In this document: positions 17,349 to 26,282 of the stretch, in pieces
Position numbering within the stretch: position 1 is the first letter of the stretch
Layout of the letters: each line of letters starts with the position of its first letter
Origin: Streptomyces sp. NBC_00704
GTDB taxonomy: Bacteria > Actinomycetota > Actinomycetes > Streptomycetales > Streptomycetaceae
Length of the DNA: 64,000 nucleotides
Direction: 5' to 3'
Assembly (NCBI RefSeq): GCF_036226605.1
Contig: NZ_CP109000.1
Coordinates: 4,708,501-4,772,500, forward strand
Program-made: the position numbers and the translations under genes
Notes under the pieces: model-generated
Databases searched by the model: none
Told to the model about the DNA's origin: nothing
The model's input: only the letters and a program-made list of their open reading frames with translations

Positions 17349-18656
17349 GTGACCGCCGTGAACGAGCCCCACGCCGAGCCCTTCTCCGAGACCACCGCCG
17401 ATGTGATCGTCGTCGGCGCGGGACCGGCCGGCTCCACGACCGCCTACTACCTCGCCAAGGCCGGCCTCGACGTGCTCCTGCTGGAGAAGACCGAGTTCCC
17501 GCGGGAGAAGGTCTGCGGCGACGGCCTCACCCCGCGCGCCACCAAGCAGCTCGTGGCCATGGGCATCGACATCTCCGAGGAAGCCGGCTGGCTGCGCAAC
17601 AAGGGCCTGAGGATCATCGGCGGCGGGGTGCGGCTGCAACTCGACTGGCCCGACCTCGCCTCCTTCCCCGACTACGGGCTCGTCCGCAAGCGCGACGACT
17701 TCGACGAGCAGCTCGCCCGGCAGGCCCAGAAGGCCGGCGCCCGCCTCTACGAGCGCTGCAACGTCGGCGCCCCGATCCTCGACGACCGCACCGGCCGCAT
17801 CACCGGCGTGCACGCCAAGCTGGGGGAGGACAAGCGCGAAGTCACCTTCCGCGCCCCGCTCGTGGTGGCCGCCGACGGAAACTCCACCCGCCTGTCCCTG
17901 GCGATGGGCCTGCACCGCCGCGAGGACCGCCCGATGGGCGTCGCGGTCCGCACCTACTTCACCTCCCCGCGCCACGAGGACGACTACCTGGAGTCCTGGC
18001 TGGAGCTGTGGGACCGCCGCGGCCCGGGCGAGGACCGGCTGCTGCCCGGCTACGGCTGGATCTTCGGCATGGGCGACGGGACGTCCAACGTCGGCCTGGG
18101 CGTGCTCAACACCTCCGACTCCTTCAAGGAGCTGGACTGGCGCGAGGTCCTCAAGGCCTGGTGCGCGTCCATGCCGGAGGACTGGGGATACACCCCCGAA
18201 AACATGACCGGCCCGATCCGCGGGGCGGCCCTGCCGATGGCCTTCAACCGCAAGCCGCACTACACCAAGGGCCTGCTGCTGGTCGGCGACGCCGGCGGCC
18301 TGGTGAACCCCTTCAACGGCGAAGGCATCGCATACGCCATGGAATCGGGGCAGATCGCCGCCGACGTCATCGTCCAGGCCCACGCCCGCGCCACCCCCGG
18401 CCAGCGTGAACTCGCCCTCCAGCGCTACCCGCGGATCCTCGCGGACACCTACGGCGGCTACTACACGCTGGGCCGCGCGTTCGTGAAGCTCATCGGCAAC
18501 CCGAAGGTCATGAAGATCGCGGCCCAGCGCGGCCTGACCCACCCGATGCTGATGAAGTTCACCCTGAAGATGCTCGCCAACCTGACCGACCCCACGGGCG
18601 GCGACGCCATGGACCGCATCATCAACGGCCTGAGCAAGGTAGCCCCCAAGGCCTGA
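17349..18656 (+). CDS. Geranylgeranyl reductase family FAD protein, probably menaquinone side-chain reductase
   Basis: A 435-residue FAD-dependent reductase. The dinucleotide-binding motif VVGAGPAGSTTAYYLAKAG is at about residues 23-41, followed by EKTEFPREKVCGDGLTPRA, a stretch typical of geranylgeranyl reductases. GDAGGLVNPFNGEGIAYA near residue 315 is the second FAD contact. The mycobacterial relative MenJ saturates one isoprene unit of menaquinone. Streptomyces menaquinones are partly hydrogenated, and this gene lies between menG and nuo, so the same role is likely but not proven. The GTG at 17349 has GGGGAG 8 bases upstream. A hairpin follows the stop. Confidence 0.88.
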   Translation: MTAVNEPHAEPFSETTADVIVVGAGPAGSTTAYYLAKAGLDVLLLEKTEFPREKVCGDGLTPRATKQLVAMGIDISEEAGWLRNKGLRIIGGGVRLQLDWPDLASFPDYGLVRKRDDFDEQLARQAQKAGARLYERCNVGAPILDDRTGRITGVHAKLGEDKREVTFRAPLVVAADGNSTRLSLAMGLHRREDRPMGVAVRTYFTSPRHEDDYLESWLELWDRRGPGEDRLLPGYGWIFGMGDGTSNVGLGVLNTSDSFKELDWREVLKAWCASMPEDWGYTPENMTGPIRGAALPMAFNRKPHYTKGLLLVGDAGGLVNPFNGEGIAYAMESGQIAADVIVQAHARATPGQRELALQRYPRILADTYGGYYTLGRAFVKLIGNPKVMKIAAQRGLTHPMLMKFTLKMLANLTDPTGGDAMDRIINGLSKVAPKA

Positions 18657-18679
18657 CCCAAGGCCTGCCCCCACACCCC

Positions 18680-18706
18680 GGCCGCCCGATCCATCACCGG
18701 GCGGCC
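18680..18706 (+). terminator. Hairpin terminator after the reductase gene
   Basis: A perfect 9-bp stem, GGCCGCCCG with CGGGCGGCC, around a 9-base loop, 24 bases after the stop codon. Confidence 0.65.
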
Positions 18707-18756
18707 CGGCCCGGCCCGGCCCCGCCACGGGCGGCCGGGCACCCGAGGACTCCGCC

Positions 18757-18884
18757 CCCGCCGGGCTGTCCCCCCGTTCGCTGCGCTGACGAGGTGTCCG
18801 ACATGTCCGACACTCTCGCAGTGCTCCGGTAGGGGGTTAATGCCCGGCGCGCGACGCTTATTTGGCTTCCGTCAGCCTTCGCTC
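18757..18884 (+). repeat. 128-bp duplicated element, copy 1
   Basis: Nearly identical to 18997-19125. It contains the near-palindrome GTGTCCGACATGTCCGACAC at 18794-18813, a ten-codon open frame at 18803-18832 (MSDTLAVLR then TAG), and a second short frame from ATG 18840 that begins MPGARRLFGFRQPSL and ends at 18953. The stretch GCGCGACGC, T/C, TATTTGGCTTCC is conserved to the end of the element. No known family was recognised. Confidence 0.85.
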
Positions 18885-18996
18885 CGGTTCGCCCGATCCG
18901 CCGTCGGGGCGCCCGATTCGCCGTTCGGGCGGCTAAGTCCCGCCGCCGGGTGAGCCCTCCCGCCGCCGGACGGCCCGGCGTGCGAGGGGTCGGCCT
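18885..18996. other. Spacer between the two duplicated elements
   Basis: About 112 bases of GC-rich sequence without a supported gene; the second short frame of copy 1 ends here at 18953. Confidence 0.4.
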
Positions 18997-19125
18997 CCCG
19001 CCGGGCTGTCCTCCCGGTTCGCTGCGCTGACGAGGTGTCCGACATGTCCGACACTCTCGCAGTGCTCCGGTAAGGGGTGAATGCCCGGCGCGCGACGCCT
19101 ATTTGGCTTCCGTCAGCCTTCGCTC
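18997..19125 (+). repeat. 128-bp duplicated element, copy 2
   Basis: Second copy, 240 bases downstream of the first, differing by a few substitutions and a one-base indel. The two tiny frames are kept: the first again reads MSDTLAVLR but stops with TAA instead of TAG, and the second has CTA where copy 1 has TTA, both Leu. The following 19126-19440 holds no supported gene, only GC-rich sequence up to the NlpC/P60 stop codon. Confidence 0.85.
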
Positions 19126-19440
19126 GGGGCCGCTCGATCGCCTACTCGCCGCATCGCCTGCCCGCTGGATCGCGTGCTCACCCGATCGGCCGCTCGTCCG
19201 GTCTCCCGGCCGTCCGCGCGGCGCTCGCTCACGTGGATCGCACGCGCAGCCTTCCGTGCGGGCTCCGGCGGGCTGGGTCGACTCGGGCGACCTCCCGGGC
19301 CGCAGGGGCCCGTTCGGGCTCTCCCAGGGTGCGCTGAGGGCCGTGTGGGGCCGCGCCGGGGCAGCCCGAAGGGCCGCTGCCCCCGAGCGGCTGCGGCCCT
19401 TGCGTGCGTGCGGCGCCCTCGCGGGAGCGCCGGGTGGGTG

Positions 19441-20244
19441 TCAGAGCACCCGGACCGCGCCGGACGGCGGGTCGTAGGACAGCGGCTTCTCCACGACGCC
19501 GGTGGAGGGGTTCTGCGCGCCGACGAACATGCCGTCGCCGACGTACACCGCCACGTGGTAGGCGCTGCCCGCGCTGCCCCAGTACAGGATGTCGCCCGGC
19601 TGCAGGTTGTCCAGGGAGACCTGGGTGCCGGCGGTCGACTGGTCCTGCGAGACGCGCGGCAGGTCGATGCCGACCTGCTTGAAGGCCGTCTGCATCAGCC
19701 CCGAGCAGTCCCACGAGTTGGGGCCGGTGCCGCCGGAGACGTAGGCGTCGCCGATCTGCGCCCTGGCGAAGGCGATGACGGCCGCGGCCGAACCGGTCGC
19801 GGTGGAGCTGCTGGTGTGGGTGACGCTGTTGCTGCTCGCCGGGGCGGAGAGCGTGGTCCGCTCGGCGGCGCGCGTGGCCCGCTCGGCGGCGGCCTTGCGG
19901 GCGGCCTCGGCCTTCTGCTTCGCCTCGGCCTTGGCGTGCGCGAGGTCCTTCTTGGCTTCCTTGGCGGCCGCCGCTGCGGCGGCGTCACGCTCGGCGTGGA
20001 GCTGGTAGTTCGCCGCGGCCTGCTGCGTGGCCTGGGCGGACTGTGCGACCTGGGCGGCCAAGTCGCCGGTGAGCACGGGCAGTTCGAGCGTCTGTGTCAC
20101 CGGCTCGGCGGCGTTGGCCGTGCCGGCTGCTGTGGCGACGGCCAGCGTGCCGAGGACACCACTGGCGACTCCGGCCCGCATCGCGATCGTCGACGCGCTG
20201 CGGCGGGGTTTCCGGTGGCTGCGTATGTGAGCGGTGTGGGACAT
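19441..20244 (-). CDS. Secreted NlpC/P60 cell-wall endopeptidase
   Basis: A 267-residue exported peptidoglycan hydrolase. A basic N-terminus and hydrophobic core ending near TAAGTANAAEP form a signal peptide. A long Ala/Lys/Glu-rich coiled coil covers about residues 55-130 (KEAKKDLAHAKAEAKQKAEA). The catalytic domain has the Cys in NSWDCSGLMQ near 180 and the His in AYHVAVYVGDG near 228; it cleaves the stem peptide. The start at 20244 (MSHTAHIRSHRK) is likely, although a GGAGGAG sequence lies about 20 bases upstream and in-frame TTG or ATG codons at or before 20274 cannot be excluded. It is divergent from nuoA across 742 bases. Confidence 0.9.
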   Translation of the reverse strand: MSHTAHIRSHRKPRRSASTIAMRAGVASGVLGTLAVATAAGTANAAEPVTQTLELPVLTGDLAAQVAQSAQATQQAAANYQLHAERDAAAAAAAKEAKKDLAHAKAEAKQKAEAARKAAAERATRAAERTTLSAPASSNSVTHTSSSTATGSAAAVIAFARAQIGDAYVSGGTGPNSWDCSGLMQTAFKQVGIDLPRVSQDQSTAGTQVSLDNLQPGDILYWGSAGSAYHVAVYVGDGMFVGAQNPSTGVVEKPLSYDPPSGAVRVL

Positions 20245-20553
20245 GGGTACAACCGGTATCAGGGGCTCCTCCATACCTTCAAGAAACGTGTGCTGCGCCA
20301 CAGTTGTTCAACGGGTGCCCCAAATACCTGTTCCGCCGTTCTTTATTGACGCCGTAACGGACATTGCGGACGCAGGTGATCAAGCCTGTGATCATGGGTT
20401 TTCGTCGTTACGCCCGGATTGCCCGCTGCCTACCATCGGTGACGACCGTTGGCCAAGCCCGCTTCTTAACCGGACCTGACGAATGTGGCGGAGGTCACGG
20501 AACGGTTACCGGGGCGGCCGTGTCTCGCGCAAGCGGCGCGACGGGTTCCGCTC

Positions 20554-20575
20554 GTGAACGTGTGCACACGTCCAC
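20554..20575. promoter_or_regulatory. 22-bp near-perfect palindrome, candidate operator
   Basis: The core ACGTGTGCACACGT (20558-20571) is a perfect 14-bp palindrome. One mismatched pair further out, GTG and CAC extend it to 22 bp. It lies roughly midway between the divergent genes. The binding protein is unknown. Confidence 0.5.
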
Positions 20576-20842
20576 TGCGCGAGCCGGACTCCCTCTGATG
20601 TGTGAACGCGGACCTCTATCAGGAGGCGCCGTCCAGCTCCAATTTGCATGCAAGGGAACCCTCTTGATATTGAGACGCCCCCTGCGGCCTGCGGTGACGA
20701 GCGAAAATGTCACTTCTTGTGATCACTCTGACGCTTCGCGTATGAAGATCACTGCTGATACGACTTCATGATCGTTCGTCAGGTGGTGGAGATCACAAAG
20801 CTTGCGTAATACCCCGTGTCGCAGATCACAGAGCGGCGGGCA

Positions 20843-20848
20843 TAGGAT
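20843..20848 (+). promoter_or_regulatory. -10 box of the nuo operon
   Basis: TAGGAT, the consensus Streptomyces -10 sequence, 138 bases before nuoA. The -35 region (around 20819-20824) is poor, which is common for regulated promoters. Confidence 0.55.
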
Positions 20849-20863
20849 GCGAGGCAGTTGGGC

Positions 20864-20881
20864 TTGTGACCTGCTTCACAT
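20864..20881. promoter_or_regulatory. Rex operator (also fits a CRP-type site) controlling nuo
   Basis: TTGTGACCTGCTTCACAT matches the Rex consensus TTGTGAANNNNTTCACAA at all but two defined positions. The core TGTGA-N6-TCACA equally fits a CRP site. It begins about 15 bases downstream of the -10 box, where a bound repressor would block transcription. Rex is known in Streptomyces coelicolor to repress respiratory genes including nuo at low NADH, and to be released when NADH rises. Confidence 0.75.
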
Positions 20882-20986
20882 GTTCGCGATCTTCGTCAGG
20901 ACGGACGGGGTGGGCGGCGCGGTGGGGCGGTCGCGGGTCCGACGCCATCGCCAGCAGTCAGTGCCGACTGAGAGGAGCGAGGAGCG

Positions 20987-21346
20987 GTGAACGCTTATGC
21001 GCCCATCCTCGTACTGGGAGCCCTCGGAGCAGGCTTTGCGATCTTCTCCGTGGTCATGGCCACGCTGATCGGGCCGAAGCGCTACAACCGCGCCAAGCTC
21101 GAGGCCTATGAGTGCGGAATCGAGCCGACCCCCACGCCGGCCGGCGGCGGGCGCTTCCCGATCAAGTACTACCTGACGGCGATGCTCTTCATCGTCTTCG
21201 ACATCGAGATCGTCTTCCTCTACCCCTGGGCCGTCACCTTCGACGCCCTGGGTGTCTTCGGGCTCGTGGAGATGCTGCTCTTCGTGCTCACCGTCTTCGT
21301 GGCGTACGCGTACGTATGGCGGCGCGGCGGCCTGGAATGGGACTGA
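20987..21346 (+). CDS. nuoA: NADH-quinone oxidoreductase subunit A
   Basis: Membrane subunit of complex I at the junction of the peripheral and membrane arms. 119 residues with three hydrophobic helices. The conserved loop reads EAYECGIEP near residue 40, with the quinone-site-facing cysteine, and FDIEIVFLYPWA marks the second helix. The GTG start follows GAGGAGCGAGGAGC. It is the first of fourteen nuo genes. A leader of about 130 bases lies between the Rex-like operator and this start. Confidence 0.97.
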   Translation: MNAYAPILVLGALGAGFAIFSVVMATLIGPKRYNRAKLEAYECGIEPTPTPAGGGRFPIKYYLTAMLFIVFDIEIVFLYPWAVTFDALGVFGLVEMLLFVLTVFVAYAYVWRRGGLEWD

Positions 21347-21360
21347 GGGGCCTTTAAGTC

Positions 21361-21911
<551 letters not shown>

Positions 21912-21915
<4 letters not shown>

Positions 21916-22676
21916 GCGACGCGAACGGCACCCACGGCGCAGACGGCTCCTCGAACGGGGTGAACCCCGAGAAGGACCTCTCCGCCTCCAACCTCCCCGG
22001 CCAGCGGGGCCAGGGCGGGGAGGAGGTCCGCGTCCAGCGCGGCATGTTCGGAGCCGCCAACGGCGGCGACACCTCCGGCTACGGCGGCCTGGTCCGCTCG
22101 GTCCGGCTTCCCGGTGCGACGAACCGCCCCTACGGCGGCTGGTTCGACGAGGTGGCCGACGAACTCGAGGGCGCGCTGGAGGAACAGGGACTGCTCCCCG
22201 AGAACGCGATCGAGAAGACGGTCGTCGACCGCGGCGAACTCACCTTCCACATCGAGCGCGAGCACCTGCCGCGCGTCGCCGCCACCCTGCGCGACGACCC
22301 GGCCCTGCGCTTCGAACTGTGCACCGGCGTCTCGGGCGTCCACTACCCCAACGACAAGGGGCGCGAGCTGCACGCCGTCTACCACCTGCGCTCGATCACC
22401 CACAACCGGCTGATCCGCCTGGAGGTCAGCGCCCCGGACGCCGACCCGCGCATCCCGTCCCTGGTCTCCGTGTATCCCACGAACGACTGGCACGAGCGCG
22501 AGACCTACGACTTCTTCGGGATCGTCTTCGACGGCCACCCGGCGCTGACGCGGATCATGATGCCCGACGACTGGCCGGGCCATCCGCAGCGCAAGGACTA
22601 CCCCCTCGGCGGCATCCCCGTCGAGTACAAGGGCGCCCAGATCCCGGCTCCGGACCAGCGGAGGTCGTACTCATGA
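21912..22676 (+). CDS. nuoC: NADH-quinone oxidoreductase subunit C
   Basis: Peripheral-arm 30-kDa subunit, 254 residues. The family signature ERETYDFFGIVFDGHP lies near residue 197, and the core starts near 75. The first 60 residues are a Gly/Asn/Ser-rich extension that is not part of the fold. Both ends overlap neighbours by 4 bases: GTGA with nuoB and ATGA with nuoD. NuoC and NuoD are separate proteins here, unlike the fused NuoCD of Escherichia coli. Confidence 0.97.
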
Positions 22677-24049
22677 GCACCACCAACCCGTCGCCCGGCC
22701 ACCACCCCTCATCGAGTGCCTCCGGGACCGCCTCCTCGACGGCATCCGCCCGTGAGACCACCGAGGGCACGGTCTACACCGTCACCGGTGGCGACTGGGA
22801 CGAGGTCGTCCAGTCCGCGGCCCGCGCCGACGACGAGCGCATCGTCGTCAACATGGGCCCGCAGCACCCCTCCACCCACGGGGTGCTCCGCCTCATCCTG
22901 GAGATCGAGGGCGAGACGGTCACCGAGGCCCGTTGCGGCATCGGCTACCTCCACACCGGCATCGAGAAGAACCTCGAGTACCGCACGTGGACCCAGGGCA
23001 CCACGTTCGTGACGCGCATGGACTACCTGACGTCCTTCTTCAACGAGACCGCCTACTGTCTCGCCGTCGAGAAGCTCCTGGGCGTCGAGGACCAGATCAC
23101 CGAGCGCGCCACGATCATCCGGGTGCTCCTCATGGAGCTGAACCGGCTCTCCTCCCACCTGGTGTGCATCGCCACCGGCGGCATGGAACTGGGCGCGACC
23201 ACGATCATGATCTACGGATTCCGTGATCGTGAAATGATTCTCGACATCTACGAGCTCATCACGGGCCTGCGAATGAACCACGCGTACATCCGCCCGGGCG
23301 GACTCGCCCAGGACCTGCCGCCCGGCGCGGTGGACCAGATCCGCGAGTTCGTGAAGAAGATGAAGAAGAACCTCCCCGAGTACGACAAGCTCGCCACCGG
23401 GAACCCCATCTTCAAGGCCCGTATGCAGGACGTCGGCTACCTCGACCTGGCCGGCTGCATGGCCCTCGGCGCCACCGGCCCGATCCTGCGCTCCACCGGC
23501 CTGCCCCACGACCTGCGCAAGACCCAGCCCTACTGCGACTACGAGACGTACGACTTCGACGTCCCGACCGCGGACTCCTGCGACTCCTACGGCCGCTTCC
23601 TCATCCGCCTGGAGGAGATGCGGCAGTCGCTGCGGATCGTCGAGCAGTGCCTGGACCGGCTCCAGCCCGGCCCGGTCATGGTCGCCGACCGGAAGATCGC
23701 CTGGCCCGCCCAGCTCGCCCTGGGCCCCGACGGTCTCGGCAACTCCCTCGACCACATCAAGAAGATCATGGGCACCTCCATGGAGGCCCTCATCCACCAC
23801 TTCAAGCTGGTCACCGAGGGCTTCCGCGTGCCGCCGGGACAGGCGTACGCGGCGGTCGAGTCGCCCAAGGGCGAACTCGGGGTGCACGCCGTCTCCGACG
23901 GAGGCACCCGCCCCTACCGGGTCCACTTCCGGGACCCGTCCTTCACCAACCTGCAGGCCATGGCGGCGATGTGCGAGGGCGGCCAGGTCGCCGACGTCAT
24001 CGTCGCCGTCGCGTCCATCGACCCCGTGATGGGAGGCGTCGACCGGTGA
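22673..24049 (+). CDS. nuoD: NADH-quinone oxidoreductase subunit D
   Basis: The 49-kDa subunit that forms much of the quinone-binding pocket. 458 residues. GPQHPSTHGVLRL near residue 64 is the conserved beta-hairpin with the quinone-contacting His, GYLHTGIEKNLE follows, and the C-terminus SIDPVMGGVDR is invariant in the family. The first 55 residues are Ser/Thr-rich and poorly conserved. Menaquinone is the expected acceptor, in line with the menaquinone genes nearby. Its stop overlaps the nuoE GTG. Confidence 0.98.
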   Translation: MSTTNPSPGHHPSSSASGTASSTASARETTEGTVYTVTGGDWDEVVQSAARADDERIVVNMGPQHPSTHGVLRLILEIEGETVTEARCGIGYLHTGIEKNLEYRTWTQGTTFVTRMDYLTSFFNETAYCLAVEKLLGVEDQITERATIIRVLLMELNRLSSHLVCIATGGMELGATTIMIYGFRDREMILDIYELITGLRMNHAYIRPGGLAQDLPPGAVDQIREFVKKMKKNLPEYDKLATGNPIFKARMQDVGYLDLAGCMALGATGPILRSTGLPHDLRKTQPYCDYETYDFDVPTADSCDSYGRFLIRLEEMRQSLRIVEQCLDRLQPGPVMVADRKIAWPAQLALGPDGLGNSLDHIKKIMGTSMEALIHHFKLVTEGFRVPPGQAYAAVESPKGELGVHAVSDGGTRPYRVHFRDPSFTNLQAMAAMCEGGQVADVIVAVASIDPVMGGVDR

Positions 24050-24933
24050 CCACCTCTTCTTCCGAGCGGGGCGTCAGCCTGGGCATGCCCGAACTGCCCG
24101 CGCCCGCCTACCCGGACGACGTCCGAGCCCGGCTGGAGGCGGACGCGCGCGAGATCATCGCCCGCTACCCCGACTCCCGGTCCGCGCTCCTGCCGCTGTT
24201 GCACCTGGTGCAGTCGGAGGAGGGGCACGTCACGCGGACCGGGATGCGGTTCTGCGCGGACGTGCTCGACCTGACGACGGCCGAGGTCACGGCGGTCGCC
24301 ACCTTCTACACCATGTACCGGCGCCGCCCCAGCGGCGACTACCAGGTGGGCGTGTGCACCAACACGCTGTGCGCGGTGATGGGCGGCGACGCCATCTTCG
24401 AAGGGCTCCAGGAGTACTTGGGTGTCGGCAACGGTGAGACCACCGACGACGGGAAGATCACTCTGGAGCACATCGAGTGCAACGCGGCCTGCGACTTCGC
24501 GCCGGTCGTGATGGTCAACTGGGAGTTCTTCGACAACCAGACCGTGCAGAGCGCGAAGCGTCTCGTCGACGACCTGCGGATCGGACGCACCGTCTCGCCC
24601 ACGCGAGGTGCGCCGCTGTGCACCTTCAAGGAGACCGCCCGGATCCTGGCGGGCTTCCCCGACGAGCGCGAGGGGGCCGTCGAGGCGAGCGGCGGAGCGG
24701 GACCGGCGTCGCTGGTGGGTCTTCGCCTGGCAAGGGGAGAGACCGCACCCGCGCGCGTGGTCCATCCGCGCGACGGCGGGCCGCACGACGAGCCGCAGGA
24801 CAGGACGCCGAGCGACGCGACGCCGCACGACCCCTCGCCCACCGAGCACCTGAGTTCGCACGACGCGCCGCAGGACACGTCGGCCTCCGACCCCGCCCAC
24901 CCGGCGGGGCCTACCGCCGAGGAGGGGGAGTGA
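24046..24933 (+). CDS. nuoE: NADH-quinone oxidoreductase subunit E with C-terminal extension
   Basis: The 24-kDa subunit with cluster N1a, next to the flavin. 295 residues. A helical N-terminal domain is followed by a thioredoxin-like domain, with two ligands in CTNTLC near residue 105 and two in CNAAC near 145. Residues after about 210 are an extra tail rich in Asp, His, Pro and Glu with repeated DxxPxD-like units; typical NuoE proteins end near 160-240. The tail is probably disordered. The GTG start overlaps nuoD and the stop shares one base with the nuoF ATG. Confidence 0.96.
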   Translation: MTTSSSERGVSLGMPELPAPAYPDDVRARLEADAREIIARYPDSRSALLPLLHLVQSEEGHVTRTGMRFCADVLDLTTAEVTAVATFYTMYRRRPSGDYQVGVCTNTLCAVMGGDAIFEGLQEYLGVGNGETTDDGKITLEHIECNAACDFAPVVMVNWEFFDNQTVQSAKRLVDDLRIGRTVSPTRGAPLCTFKETARILAGFPDEREGAVEASGGAGPASLVGLRLARGETAPARVVHPRDGGPHDEPQDRTPSDATPHDPSPTEHLSSHDAPQDTSASDPAHPAGPTAEEGE

Positions 24934-26282
24934 TGACCTTGGCACCCGAGCTGAAAGGCAGCAGCCCCGAGAAGCTGCTCGCACCCGTGCTGTCGGCCTT
25001 CTGGGACGAGGACGCGTCGTGGACGCTCGACGTCTACCGGAGGCACGAAGGGTACGAGGGCCTGCGCAAAGCGCTCGCCATGTCGCCGGACGACCTGATC
25101 GCCTACGTCAAGGACTCCGGTCTGCGAGGGCGGGGCGGCGCGGGATTCCCCACCGGAATGAAATGGCAGTTCATTCCGCAGGGAGATGGAAAACCGCACT
25201 ATCTAGTTGTCAACGCCGACGAATCGGAGCCCGGGACCTGCAAGGACATCCCGCTCCTCTTCGCGAACCCGCACAGCCTCATCGAGGGCATCGTGATCGC
25301 GTGCTACGCCATCAGGTCGTCTCATGCCTTCATCTATCTTCGCGGTGAAGTCGTCCCGGTTCTGCGGCGGTTGCACGAGGCCGTGCGCGAGGCCTATGCG
25401 GCGGGATACCTGGGCGAGAACATCCTGGGCAGCGGACTCGACCTCCAGCTCACCGTGCACGCCGGCGCCGGCGCGTACATCTGCGGTGAGGAGACCGCGC
25501 TGCTCGACTCGCTCGAAGGCCGCCGTGGTCAACCGCGGCTCCGTCCCCCCTTTCCTGCGGTCGCGGGCCTCTATGCGTGCCCGACTGTGGTGAATAACGT
25601 CGAATCGATCGCGTCAGTTCCCGCCATCCTGCACAAGGGCAAGGAATGGTTCAGGTCGATGGGAAGCGAGAAGTCCCCCGGCTTCACGCTCTACTCCCTC
25701 AGCGGCCATGTCGCCAGCCCCGGCCAGTACGAGGCGCCGCTCGGCATCACCCTGCGCCAGCTCCTGGAGATGAGCGGCGGAATGCGCCCCGGGCACCGGC
25801 TCAAGTTCTGGACGCCGGGCGGCTCCTCGACGCCGATGTTCACCGACGAGCACCTCGACGTCCCTCTTGACTACGAAGGAGTGGGCGCCGCGGGTTCCAT
25901 GCTGGGCACGAAAGCCCTGCAGTGCTTCGACGAGACGACGTGCGTCGTGCGGGCCGTGACCCGCTGGACCGAGTTCTACGCCCACGAGTCCTGCGGCAAG
26001 TGCACCCCGTGCCGTGAAGGCACCTACTGGCTGGTGCAGTTGCTGAGGGACATCGAGGCCGGCAAGGGCGTCCTGTCCGACCTCGACAAGCTCAACGACA
26101 TCGCCGACAACATCAACGGCAAGTCCTTCTGCGCACTCGGCGACGGCGCCGCCTCGCCGATCTTCTCCTCCCTGAAGTACTTCCGCGAGGAGTACGAGGA
26201 GCACATCACGGGCCGAGGCTGCCCCTTCGACCCGGCCAGGTCGACGGTCTGGGCGGACAAGCACACGGAGGTGAACGCATGA
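24933..26282 (+). CDS. nuoF: NADH-quinone oxidoreductase subunit F
   Basis: NADH-oxidising subunit with FMN and cluster N3. 449 residues. GLRGRGGAGFPTGMKW near residue 64 is the NADH/FMN glycine-rich loop, NADESEPGTCKD follows near 94, and GAGAYICGEETALLDSLEG near 182 is the FMN site. Cluster N3 ligands are in ESCGKCTPCREG near 353 plus a distal Cys near 400. The stretch 25140-25360 uses more A/T-rich codons than the rest of the operon but the frame is intact. The ATG shares a base with the nuoE stop. Confidence 0.98.
   Translation: MTLAPELKGSSPEKLLAPVLSAFWDEDASWTLDVYRRHEGYEGLRKALAMSPDDLIAYVKDSGLRGRGGAGFPTGMKWQFIPQGDGKPHYLVVNADESEPGTCKDIPLLFANPHSLIEGIVIACYAIRSSHAFIYLRGEVVPVLRRLHEAVREAYAAGYLGENILGSGLDLQLTVHAGAGAYICGEETALLDSLEGRRGQPRLRPPFPAVAGLYACPTVVNNVESIASVPAILHKGKEWFRSMGSEKSPGFTLYSLSGHVASPGQYEAPLGITLRQLLEMSGGMRPGHRLKFWTPGGSSTPMFTDEHLDVPLDYEGVGAAGSMLGTKALQCFDETTCVVRAVTRWTEFYAHESCGKCTPCREGTYWLVQLLRDIEAGKGVLSDLDKLNDIADNINGKSFCALGDGAASPIFSSLKYFREEYEEHITGRGCPFDPARSTVWADKHTEVNA

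Larger units (their letters stand above)
20245..20986. promoter_or_regulatory. Long divergent regulatory region between the NlpC/P60 gene and nuoA
   Basis: 742 bases without a supported gene and with lower GC than the surroundings. It contains the nuo promoter and Rex/CRP-like operator (20843-20881), a 22-bp near-palindrome (20554-20575), and five or more GATCAC or TGATCA boxes between 20386 and 20830. ATGAAG...CTTCAT arms also flank 20741-20769. A c-di-AMP riboswitch, known ahead of some Streptomyces hydrolases, was looked for and not found here. Confidence 0.6.

Noticed and set aside
19081..20349. 422-codon open frame starting in the duplicated element
   Set aside because: It runs antisense through the NlpC/P60 gene and mirrors its codons; only its first codons match the repeated tiny frame.
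20245..20650. Possible c-di-AMP riboswitch ahead of the NlpC/P60 gene
   Set aside because: The conserved blocks found at 51650-51862 are absent here on either strand.
25140..25360. Lower-GC stretch in nuoF as a sign of gene transfer
   Set aside because: Frame, motifs and flanks are normal; local codon choice alone is not enough.
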